From Capitulum mitella (lineage: Eukaryota > Arthropoda > Thecostraca > Pollicipedomorpha > Pollicipedidae), in assembly GCA_030062745.1 (NCBI GenBank), contig CP099839.1, positions 3,829,115-3,893,114 of the forward strand: a DNA stretch of 64,000 nucleotides. The letters run 5' to 3'. The notes beneath the pieces were generated by a model. It was not told where the DNA came from and did not search any database. It saw nothing but the letters and a program-made list of their open reading frames with translations. The first letter of the stretch is position 1. Each line of letters begins with the position of its first letter. The translations under genes and the position numbers were made by a program. Shown here in pieces: positions 12,175 to 21,672 of the stretch.

Positions 12175-13934
12175 ATGCATCGGTTCGGTTGATGCCCCAT
12201 GGCACGAACAGTTATGTCAAGTATGATGATTTTATTGCGGCGTCAGAACGACAAAACTACGGCCTTTCCATTGGTACTAATTTTGCCAACAATGTCACAC
12301 TGCGTGCTGTCGAAATCGCGGTGTAAACACAAATGAACCGGTAATGAAAAATGTTGCCATTTTGAAACCTTTGAGAACGGCCATTTTTCTCGTTGCCTCG
12401 GGTGGAACGCGCCACGTGCCGAACCCCGCGCCACGTGTTTGGTGTCATGCTGTTCCCCTGTAGATTCTCTTTCGATGGCATTTGGTTTGGTGTCGATGCG
12501 ACCTGCGGTTGCCGAGATCGGGCGCCCGGAAGCGGCGCGCGACACCGTTTTTGCACGATTTCGTCAAAAATACATGCAAACCCTATGGGCGACTGCAGCG
12601 CGTGCCACGCGCACCCCGTGCACCCCCGACGCCCGAAAACCCGACCAGAATGCATTGTGCCACCAAACCCACCAGACTGCCGAGTTTCACCTGTGTGCCA
12701 CGTGTAGTCTCGCCACACCAGCCCGTCAAAACCGAACTCCGACGGTCGACATTTTGAAATTTATAATATAGAGAGAAAAACCATCACAAGAACCACTAAG
12801 ATCAATAAAATGTACATAGACTGTCTTCTTCGCGAAAATAGAGGAACGCTAAAACTAGTTCCCGTCAATTTGTGACCGCATACGGCAGCAGCGCACGCCT
12901 GCAGCTGTCGTGAGAAATGCCGTGTCTTGAACTCAACGTTTCGGCGTATATATTGAACAAATTTGGGAAATTGGACGTATATCGGCATCCGCGGACCTTT
13001 ACTTGTGCGCTGTTGCCTTTAACTATGCGTTTTTGGTCACAGCGCTTGAGATTCAGGCCATTTCTCGGTCTCATGCAGTCGACTGTGAGAAAACATATAT
13101 ATATAGGGTGTAAATTGCTTTCATATTGTCTAAAACTACAAATGGGACCAGTTTCGAGCTCTACTCGCCACAGGCTTTCCAACGATGTGCTTGTTTTTAT
13201 CGTGCGACCAACCGTTCGTGAGTTAGAGGGCGGCCAACTGCCCCTCCCCCCCCCTCCCAGTCGCCCTTGTTCGAAATGGACCGACGGTCGTGGGCGGGTT
13301 AAGACTTAAGATATTCTCATTTTGCTTCGTCTGTCCCGGGCAATGTAAAGCGTCCCGGATGCTTGGAGGCGCCTATTACTATCCAAAGAACTGGGGCCTT
13401 CAGCCCCAGGGGGTCCGCTTGGCCGTGAGGGAGGCCCGCTTGGCCTTCAGGAGGCCTTTGACCTCTCCCCTTGGCTATGCCTTTGTTTTGGGCCTTACTG
13501 GTACCATTTGCAGCTTTAAAAGCCATTTCTGCCATTTTCTGTTCCTTCCAAATAATTAATCGCCGATTTTGACGGCGGTGCATTTTTGCTCATCACATGC
13601 ATTGGTGACCTTACCTCAGGTCAATGGTTGGAGGTCAGTGATGCTTCGCCAAAGGACGATCATTGGAATTCGCCATCACCTCGCATCCAAAACGCAAAAA
13701 TTCCGTCAGTTTCCCTCCCCCCCAGAAAAAAACGGGCTTCATGGGCTTCATCATAGGTCATTGACCTGGAAGTTCCAGAAGAACAGGGATGTCAGTTTCT
13801 GTAAATGACTGGAGGGCCGGGCCGAAGGCCTGACAACCTAACCTCCCTCCAAATGTGAGTTTCTCAACGGATTTAGTCCACGTCATTTTGACTAACGGTG
13901 GGTTGGCAATTTTTTGTTATTTTTTATTAACTAA

Positions 13935-14200
13935 GAAATTACATTTATCCCCATGTATATAGGTATATCTATATAAGGAAAATAGAAAGATAGTTAAGTC
14001 GCGTTAACACAAAATAGTTAGTCTTCACTTTCTGCCTGTCTCTGATCTATTGCGGCCGTTCTTTTCGTTATTATCACTCTTCCCTTTAAAATCGGCTGAA
14101 AATATTTGGGGGCCCAAGCCAACATTGAAAGGGCCCAGATTAACATTGGGTGAGCCAGGCCCCTCCCAAGAGAATACAAATCTACACTCCTGCCGAAGAA
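13935..14200 (-). repeat. Dispersed repeat X, copy 2 (inverted)
   Basis: The reverse complement matches the copies near 4545 and 31,470: a GGGCCC-bearing opening, a block like AATATTTTCAGC, a run of ATAATAACGAAAAGAA and a TCTATTTTCC/TATATAGATATACC end. It is more diverged at the microsatellite end and retains CpGs that the intronic copies lack. Confidence 0.5.
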
Positions 14201-14262
14201 TCTGAGATAGTGGATTTGTTGCGCCTGTCAAGATTTCTAGTCCCAGAAAGGTTAGTGTTGAC

Positions 14263-14448
14263 ATGTTGTTTTTGCTAGTTACTGGGGCTAAACTTCCTTG
14301 GACATAGGTTCACTTTAACCTGACCTAGGTCAGAGTTCTGACCTGGCCTAAGGCACAATGTTGTTTTTACTAGTTACTGGGGCTTAGCTTCCCTGGACAA
14401 AGGTTCGCTTAACCTGGCCTAGGCCAGAGATCTGACCTGGCCTAAGGC
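14263..14448. repeat. Tandem duplication, about 93 bp x 2
   Basis: Two adjacent units begin ATGTTGTTTTTGCTAGTTAC (about 14,263) and ATGTTGTTTTTACTAGTTAC (about 14,358). Each contains a palindrome, CTGACCTAGGTCAG in one and CTGGCCTAGGCCAG in the other. Each is followed by a CTGACCTGGCCTAAGG block. Confidence 0.75.
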
Positions 14449-16031
14449 CGAAATCTTGACACAAGATAAAGAAAGGACCAAAGGGAAAATTCAGTTCTGC
14501 GGCGCTGCGTGTGTTCATTCTCTCACAATGCTTAAAAAACCTCAGGGGGGCTGTCAACCCCCCAGTCGGCTCCTGGTTAACTTCGCTGAAAGTGCCGCAG
14601 ACAGGCGCCGAAATATATCTTACGTGATTTCGTTCAGTCTTATGAGTCATGAAAGACAAGAAATACGAATTTTGAATGATGATTTTCTGATATTCTCGTC
14701 AGTCAAATGAGCCGTCGTGCAATCGTCACGAAGTCGAGTAGAAAACCCGTTACCCATTTCACGAGGAGCCGAGATGTCGTACGCCCTCTTCATGCACATT
14801 CGTGCAGAAAGCGATTTTTCAGACACTACGCGGTCACGCGCGACTTCATGTATCTTTGGTGGTCGTGTGAAAATGATTTTCCATTTGTGGAGTAGGCGGA
14901 TAACCATTTATACCGAGTCCATACTTTCCGCATTTCTTGCTGGATCAGCCCCTCCGCGCTGCGTGTTTTAGTTTTTGCCCCATCGATTTTAAGTTATCCG
15001 TAAGCTTCAAACGCACAGTAGTCAATAACCTCTTTCGAGTCAGTCCCACCCGTGACGTTTTGGGACAGCTGAATTACAGACTTATATCACCATCTGTACT
15101 GTGGATGGTTGTTAAGCATGTCATTTCAAATGGTTCTAAGCCTGATGGGCGCAGTGAACTGTCAAAACAAGTCGCGACCCGCACGCTGGAACGCAGTCAA
15201 AGGGGCTGCGACAAATAAGAACGCGTCGACAGTCGATGAGCCAACAGTGCTTCGACGGAACGGCTTGTCCACCGAGGTGCTCCCATATGCCGAATAAGCC
15301 CCCTGCACGGAAATATTCCAGTCGAGCGAGCTGCTCCTGGTCTGAAGAAATCTCACGGCCGGGCAACCTGCACCCAGTCAGCTGGACCGCTTCCGGTAAT
15401 CAACACCTGACCTGCCAAGCGCTTCCCTGTGTGTCGAAATCACCAAGCTCACCCAGGTGCTTCAGTGTGTCACGATTTACCATTCTGTCCTGGTTCGTCG
15501 ATGTCTCGTGAAGTGCCGATCCATTTCCGGTGTTCCAAGATCTCCTGAACCTGTCCAGCTGTTCCGGACCTACAGCTTTTGGCTTGCCCTTGATTAAAAT
15601 CAGGAGAGCCCAAATAATTGCAGGGGTCTTTCAATTCGTCCCGAATACATTGAGGATCTGGTGTGCCGAGCCGATTTCGATCTCCCTGCCCTTTAAGGGC
15701 CCCTTGGTCCACCGAAGCAATCAGATTTACATATTACTCAGCTAGAGTGGGGCGACTCCTCCCCTGGTCCCTCCCCTGGGGGTTCCTCGGCTGAACTGCT
15801 GTCGATCCGTCATATCCCAGATCTACGGAGCATCTCCTCTTCGACTTCAACTCCACATCTCGCAATGCAGTTCTCCCGTTTCCGGATCATCGGAAGATCG
15901 GACCACGTTCAGCTCACGCTAGTGCTAGCCGGCTGCCAGCACTAGCGCACGTTATCTGCGCACCTTATCATCGCTTGGATCGGCTCGTCCGGACACCGGC
16001 GCGCGTCCGGCCGCTCCTGGACAGCCCTGCC
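14449..16031. other. Unassigned stretch 5' of the FAM151-like gene
   Basis: No recognised gene. Open frames of 60-90 codons occur on both strands (for example minus 15,470-15,712, hydrophilic), with no family match that I can see. The last 300 bp are the GC-rich upstream region of the next gene and contain the inverted repeat at 15,917-15,947. Confidence 0.35.
15917..15947. repeat. Perfect 10-bp inverted repeat (hairpin)
   Basis: CGCTAGTGCT and AGCACTAGCG are perfectly complementary around an 11-base spacer, about 85 bp upstream of the FAM151-like ATG. It could form a hairpin in the 5' leader or be a dyad protein-binding site; nothing in the sequence decides which. Confidence 0.5.
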
Positions 16032-17066
16032 ATGCGGAGGTGGCCGCTGCTGTGGGCGCCGCTGCTGTGGGCCGCGGCGCTGGCCGATCCGCCGACCGTG
16101 GCGCAGTACTTCCCGGAGACGGCCGCCGACCTGGGCCGGCTGACGGTGGCGACGGGGGTCACCAGCCGGCTGCGGCTGGACCGGGCGATGCGGCTGGCCG
16201 CCGCCTGGCCGGCCCAGCCGCTGATGCTGGCCACCTCAGTGGGCGCCGGCTTCCTGCTGGGCCGCCTGCAGGACGACACGGTGCCGGTCGTCAAGGAGCG
16301 GGGCGCGCGATTCTCGGACCTGGCGCTGGCCGAGCTGCTGGACCTGGTGATCGCGCGCACGGCGGCGGCCGGCGGCGGTCGCGTGGCGCTCCAGCTGGCG
16401 CTCACCGACCCGGACGAGGCGGCCGCCGTGCTGTCCGTGGTCCGCTCCCGGCTGGCCAACGTCAGCTTCCCGCTGTGGCTGGCCGCCCAGGTGCTGCCGG
16501 GCCCGGTCCGCACGCGGCCGCGCCAGCTGAACGCCAGCCGGCTGGTGGCGCTGGCCGACCGGCTGCTGCCGCCGTCCGTGACGCTCTCGCTCGCCTGGTG
16601 GACGCGCTACGTGCCGGAGGACGCCGGCGAGTACTCGGCGCTCGACGTGCGCCGGATGCGCCGGCTGGCGGCGCCGCTGGCCGGCCGGCGGCCGCTGGCG
16701 CTGGCCGTGCGCGCCTCGTTCCTGCGCGGCGCCAGCCTGCAGCGGCTGCGCTGGCTGCTGGGCCGGCTGCCCAACAGCTCGCTGACCGTGGTCAGCGGCG
16801 GCCTGGACGAGCACGCCAGCGAGGCCGTCAGCTGGCGGGACGTGCTCGCGCTCCGGCAGACGGTCGGCCGGCACCGGCTGCTGTTCCAGCTGCACGGGCC
16901 GCTGTACGCCCGGCTCGCGCGCGCCCTGTGCCACTACAGTGGTGAGTGCGCCGCCACGCCCCTGCTCTACCGAGACATCGCCAGCCCGGCGGCCCCGGAG
17001 TCGGCAGCTGTCGTCCGTCGTCTTGAGGCGCATCTTGTGATTGTCGCTCTCGCTGTCCTACGTTAA
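16032..17066 (+). CDS. FAM151/menorin-like secreted protein, probable pseudoenzyme
   Basis: An open frame of 344 codons from the ATG at 16,032. The frame is also open upstream, but only from a TTG. Residues 1-17 form a signal peptide (MRRWPLLWAPLLWAAAL, likely cut after ALA). The FAM151/menorin (DUF2181) fold follows: a YFPETAADLGRLT start, LPLW/VLPGP near the middle, and a C-terminal LSLAWWTRYVPEDAGEYS block with VRASFLR, LRWLLG, LTVVSGG and LLFQLHGP, close to family members. Three N-glycosylation sequons (NVS, NAS, NSS) fit secretion. The family is a PLC-like phosphodiesterase barrel, but His, Glu/Asp, Lys-x-Asp and Asn-Ala-Asp positions appear substituted (see findings). A good donor (G/GTGAGTG) at 16,942 could instead end the exon at 16,941; the unspliced frame ends in a short hydrophobic tail (LVIVALAVL). 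AATAAA occurs at 17,412. GC is very high, as in KDM7 exons. Confidence 0.75.
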   Translation: MRRWPLLWAPLLWAAALADPPTVAQYFPETAADLGRLTVATGVTSRLRLDRAMRLAAAWPAQPLMLATSVGAGFLLGRLQDDTVPVVKERGARFSDLALAELLDLVIARTAAAGGGRVALQLALTDPDEAAAVLSVVRSRLANVSFPLWLAAQVLPGPVRTRPRQLNASRLVALADRLLPPSVTLSLAWWTRYVPEDAGEYSALDVRRMRRLAAPLAGRRPLALAVRASFLRGASLQRLRWLLGRLPNSSLTVVSGGLDEHASEAVSWRDVLALRQTVGRHRLLFQLHGPLYARLARALCHYSGECAATPLLYRDIASPAAPESAAVVRRLEAHLVIVALAVLR

Positions 17067-17839
17067 CCACCTGGCTTATCATGCCACATATGCAAGTCTC
17101 GCCCTTTGTAAGATCGCTAACTAGATAAGCACGTCTCTTCCGTTCCAGGCCGAACGATTCCTCGCATAGGCTACGTTCACGCTTCGTTGTGTTAAAGCCG
17201 GAATCACAGCATGTGGCAGATCCAAGAGGGTGAACCGTAGTCTTACTCTTTAGACCGCCATAGGTTATGTGAAGGTTTTGTCGGTGTCGTTTAAGAATAG
17301 TGGGCGTCTGTCGGCAAAGCAGTCGGTTTTGTGCGTCCTGACTTTCCTGCTTTATTTTTATTTTTATTCATTCATTCATTTTTGTCGAATCTGAAGTGCA
17401 ATGTGGTGTAAAATAAAAGACGAAGGCACATCACGCTTGTCAGTGTGTACTTCCTGGATTTGTCCCAATGCCCGCGCCACCGGGAGAACAAAAGTCCTGT
17501 ATTGGCCAGGGTTAAAACGTTTCTATGACGGCGGCATTAATGAAAACAAAAAAAGCAAACGGCAAATCTCTCTCAAAGTGTCATTTCGTGGAACGCCGCG
17601 GAAATGGAACGATTTGTCGAGGAAAAGCGCTGGGTTGACTGAAATCTGCTCGAAGTAAGTCTTACGTCGGTTAAAAATCTCCTGTACGATTGTTTTACCT
17701 GCTGACGCCTTTTGAAAATCATAACCAGGATGCGCACTTGAAACCATGAGGACGACGACCATATATGTTTGCTCTTTCGTCGAGATCATTGTTTTGATCT
17801 CTGGTCAAAATCTCCAGTGTCCTTTTCCGACCTGGTTGT
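17067..17839. other. 3' flank of the FAM151-like gene
   Basis: No gene seen. It contains the candidate polyadenylation signal AATAAA (17,412-17,417) and T-rich ATTTTTATT/ATTC repeats near 17,350-17,385. Confidence 0.4.
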
Positions 17840-18015
17840 GTCGTGTGTCGGCGTCATATCCCGTCTGAGTCCCTCTCTTAACAAGGGAATAATCCTCAGA
17901 AATGGTCCAAAACATGTATTCTTTGACTGAGGGGGAAAACCAACTACAATCAGCCTCGTCCACGTGCGCCGGAGACACTTCTACGGAGTTTGGCTAAATT
18001 GCTGCCATACAACTC
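17840..18015. repeat. Direct repeat flanking the gypsy relic, left copy
   Basis: About 150-170 bp matching 20,150-20,335 in the same orientation. Shared blocks are AATCCTCAGAAATGGTC, AACATGTATTCTTTGA, CTCGTCCACGTGC and AAATTGCTGCC. It could be remnants of LTRs or of a duplicated internal segment; no TG...CA ends or target duplication could be fixed. Confidence 0.6.
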
Positions 18016-18930
18016 CGACATATCCCCCCTTCATTTTCCCACGCATACCGGGCGACGACTGCTTCCACATGCGCGGTCACTTCGTTCAGGAGATGCGCAC
18101 TCTCTTCGTCGTCTGTTGACTCGACAAGGTGACGGGAGAGGAAGTCAGCGGTGGTCATGAACCGCCCCGGAATGTGCTCTGCGATCGGAGAGTATCGCAT
18201 GATGCGCATCAGCAGGCGCTGGCAGCGGAGAGTCGTCTCGTGCAGGTCTTTTTAGTTGATCAGTGGGACGAGTGGTTTGTGGTCCGTTTTGCAGGCGAAA
18301 CGGTTGCATGCCACATACGAATGGATGGAAATTTTCACAGGCCCACATCGACGCCAAGCATTATGTTTCTGTCCGAGCCCAGCGCTATTCCGTCGGCGTT
18401 AGCGTCCTGGAACAGAAGGCGACTGGCTTCATGGTGTCTCCATGCTCTTGCAGCAGCACGGCGCCCAGGCCGTAGGCACTGCTGTCAGCCACCATCGCAG
18501 TCGGCAGGTCCGCATCTATGAAGACAGGGACAGGCCCATCAGCGATCACTTTCTTTCTTGATCTTGATCCCAGCATCACGCTGTCGTGTCCTTAAGCAGC
18601 ACGTTCAGCGCGGCTAGAACCGTCTGGGCTCCTGGCACGAAGCGGGTCAAATAGCTGACCACTCCCAGCACAAACTGGAGTCCTTTTTTGTCCTTTGGCG
18701 CCTTCAGTGCTTGGACTGCTGCGACCTTCTTGTCTCCTATCTTCAACCCTTCTTTGTTAATTGCGTGACCCAGGAACTCGACCGATTCTTGTGAGGCCCG
18801 CTGTCTGCATGCGATCCAACACAGCCTTTAGTCGTGCGGGATTTGTGGTCGCTTCCGAAGACGACGACGTCGTCCATGTGGACAGCTTCTCTATCCAACC
18901 CTTCCAGCAGTTCTAGCACAGAAAGGGCAA
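17994..18930 (-). pseudogene. Ty3/gypsy RT-RNase H relic
   Basis: Minus-strand fragments in the right order for a gypsy pol but in several frames. They are an RT catalytic box (HMDDVVVFG, near 18,880), a thumb/connection stretch (near 18,600-18,800), an RNase H core (VADSSAYGLGAVLLQ, near 18,460-18,490) and a downstream piece with TTADFLSRH (near 18,130). Frameshifts and stops separate them, so no functional product is possible. The relic ends abruptly at about 18,930, where integrase sequence begins on the other strand. Confidence 0.8.
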
Positions 18931-18934
18931 AGGA

Positions 18935-19622
18935 CTCAGTGTGGTGGCCCACACTGTCCACAGATCTCAAGAAGTTGGTTGAAGGGTGCTCTTTCTGCCA
19001 GACACGTCTGCGCGCCCAAAAAGCCGAGTCAATGTCGTCACGAGGACTTCCTGAACGCCCCTGGCAAAAAATCGGCGTGAATCTATGTGAGTACATGGAC
19101 AAATCTTACCTTGTCACCGCTAACTACTTAAGCAGATGGATCGAGCTCGATCAGCTGACGCAGACGACAAGCGGTGAAACCATCAGACGCCTGAAGTGCC
19201 AGTTCAGCGGATGTGGTATCCCTTAAGAGGTGCGTTCCGATGGTGGCCCGCAGTTCGTCTCTGCCGAATTCAAGCAGTTTACCGAAGAGTACGACTTCTG
19301 CCGCACTCTGTCGGACCTGTACTGTCCACAAGGGAGCGGAGTAGTAGAACGAGCCGTGCAGACGTCCAAAAGAATCCTGGCGCAGCGAGATCCAGTCCTG
19401 GCCAAGCTGGCGTACCGGTCCTCCCCAGTATCCAGTCACCCCCAGGAGGTGACTGGATACTCGCCTGCCCAACTCCTGATGGGACGCAGTATCCGCTCCC
19501 GCGTTCCCATCCCCAAGTCGTACTTGGCTCAGCATTGGCCAGACCTTACAGCTGTCGTCCGCCGACGTGCAGAGAAGGATAAACCAGCACGGTGCAGTAC
19601 AACCGGCGCTATGGTGCGATAA
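18935..19622 (+). pseudogene. Ty3/gypsy integrase relic
   Basis: A plus-strand frame with the end of the zinc-binding domain (CSFC) and a DDE core (PWQKIGVNLCEY, RSDGGPQF, VVERAVQTSKRIL). One in-frame stop lies at 19,224-19,226. The first catalytic Asp position is Asn; the second Asp and the Glu are present. It faces away from the adjacent RT-RNase H relic, whereas in an intact element these domains lie on one strand. Confidence 0.82.
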
Positions 19623-20889
19623 CAGTGTCACAGCTACTCCCAGATTTTGGCACCATGTGTCGTGTGTTTGCCTCGTGTTGGAATATCTGGTGCGTTCCTC
19701 TGCGTTTTATCTCGTCCTCGACCGCCTGCTTAAGAACTTGGGGGGTTTCCAGCCCCAGTTGCGGGTAGAAGTGAGGCGTGACAAAACAACAGTGTTTTTT
19801 GGGTGTCATGACCATTCTAATTGAATGATGTAAAAGGTAACGTGCCGGCAACAATGGTAATTAAGGCATACGCACAGACCCCGGATCAAACCGACAGGAA
19901 CAGCTACATTAATCCCACCTGAGTTATATAAAGAGATTAATATAAGTCCCCGAAACGAACATCGCTCCAACTAACTTCACCTTACACAATTATGTGCACG
20001 GATTAACATAAATTCCCACAGAGACCGAGTTTTTTTCCGTTCTGGCCAAGCCAGAATGAAATTCGGCAGTGCTCTTGCATGTTTCCGATGAGGGATCCGC
20101 TCCTCTCGCCCTGCCTGTCAACTGGTGGGCCGCCGGCGTCGAGGAGAGAATTTGTTCCACACTTGTATCGCGTCTGAGTCTCTCTCGTAGCAAGCCAATA
20201 ATCCTCAGAAATGGTCAAAACATGTATTCTTTGAGGGGAAAACCAACAGCAATCACCCTCGTCCACGTGCACTGGAAATACTGCTATCGAGTTTGGGTAA
20301 ATTGCTGCCTTACAAGTCCGACACACTGGTCACGACTGCTACGATGAGTCGCGGCCAGATCATATTACGTGAGCCAGTTGCGCCTGCACTTAATCGTAAT
20401 TTGCGTAGGCTTTGATCGGAATGAGTGCATACGTCTTTGAGTGCCTACACATTTACATGGGTAAATGGAATTACAGTTTTTGGCCTGAGGTCACGTGATA
20501 ACTAACCAAATATGAAAGTACCTGATAACCAGTTTGAATGTTTTGATAGCATTTTCGTTTTGGGTGTAGGCCGGTCCGTTTGAAATCGGCAGTTTCTGAC
20601 CTCTAAGCAGATTTGTGCTCGATTCTTTTGGGATCAAAATAGATTCCAATCTGGGTAGTGTCAGAATCGGAATAGATTCCACCGGTAAGTGCCAGAATCA
20701 GATTCGGAATTGAGTTGCACCGTTGTCTACGAAATCAAAATTTGAATCGATTCCAACGGCTTAAATCCAATCCAATACGGATCTTAGTGAAACTGATTCT
20801 TAAATCGATCCATTTTATTTTGAGTCGGAATGGGATTCCGTTTTAGAAGACTGCATGAAGCCAGAATCAGAATCCGTTCAGCAAACCAT
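19623..20889. other. Repeat-derived stretch between gypsy relic and LTR element
   Basis: It includes the right copy of the direct repeat (about 20,150-20,335). At 20,630-20,880 there is a degenerate array of GAATC/GATTC-rich units (AGAATCGGAATAGATTCC style) that continues past the LTR element at 29,508 (ATTCGGAACCGTTTTCC). No gene seen. Confidence 0.45.
20150..20335. repeat. Direct repeat flanking the gypsy relic, right copy
   Basis: Same-orientation partner of 17,840-18,015, separated by about 2.3 kb containing the RT-RNase H and integrase pieces. Divergence is clearly greater than that between the LTRs of the neighbouring element, so this relic is older. Confidence 0.6.
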
Positions 20890-21672
20890 TGTAAAAAAAG
20901 GGGTGGGGCGGGGTCCTTCCGGACTCGGACCTCACCACGACACCCAACAGCGCTTTGCACCGCCCAGCGCCTTCCACCCTCCACCGTGAGTCGTCGGCCA
21001 AACTCGTCACGGGGAGCCAAAAGCACCGGTATCGTCGTTTCGCTCGCCTGCCACACGGTCGTTACGTGCGACCCGGTACACACTGATGTGTTGCGCTCAC
21101 CGCAGAGTAGTCCCGGCACCCCGCACAAGGAGAAAGATAACTGATATCTAGTATCCCATGTATTCACTTGTTACGAGTTACGGCTACAGAATCGTACAGC
21201 CAATCCTAACATTCAACGTGACACATTCAATACAAACACACTCGCAATCACAGCGCCAACATTTGTGCAAGGGATACCCCAACCCCTGAATCTCGAGACC
21301 CTCTTTGGCCCGACCCCCACAGGACCTACCCCAAAGAAGCCACGGTGCGGAGTGCCCCGAAAGCCGGGCCTTCGTGGCCCTCATCGCACGCGCAACGGGA
21401 TGGGTCGTTCACCCCTTCGGCGCATGCGCCTAACCCGGCAGCAGCCTGCTAGGCACCCGATGCAGCGCCCACCGCCGTCTAGCAGCCATGCGCGGCTCCA
21501 CCGCCAGGGTACAACCCGACGGCCGAGACGACCACCGCCTGGCGGCGGGCGCTTGAATCAGGCACCCTTGGTGCTGGTCATGCGCAAAAGGTGGCGCCCG
21601 CTTCCCACCGCGTGGCTCGCACAATGTCGACTGCAGAGCGACCCCGCGCCGTGGTGGGCGAAACATTTTACA
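20890..21672 (-). repeat. 3' LTR (783 bp)
   Basis: Identical in length to the copy at 28,721-29,503, offset exactly 7,831 bp with no indels. I found two substitutions (A at 21,000 against G at 28,831; A at 21,484 against G at 29,315). The ends TGT...ACA are inverted. Open frames inside it, repeated in the other copy, are not genes. Confidence 0.93.

Larger units (their letters stand above)
10020..13790. mobile_element. Inverted-repeat-flanked element, about 3.7 kb
   Basis: The left arm (about 10,020-10,290) and right arm (about 13,520-13,790) are imperfect inverted copies. Shared blocks are the GGTCATTGACC block, the AAACTGACGGAAT block, ATCGCCGATTTTGACGG and TGACCTCAGGTCAATGG, and the AGAAAATGGCAGAA block. 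The interior holds a charged ORF (minus), a 248-bp tandem array and GC-rich sequence. I could not define exact ends or a target-site duplication. It may be a foldback transposon or two inverted copies of one coding element, because both arms also translate into similar peptides. Confidence 0.55.

Noticed and set aside
15968..17082. Long frames on both strands over the FAM151-like gene
   Set aside because: Shadows produced by very high GC content; only one frame has a signal peptide and family blocks.
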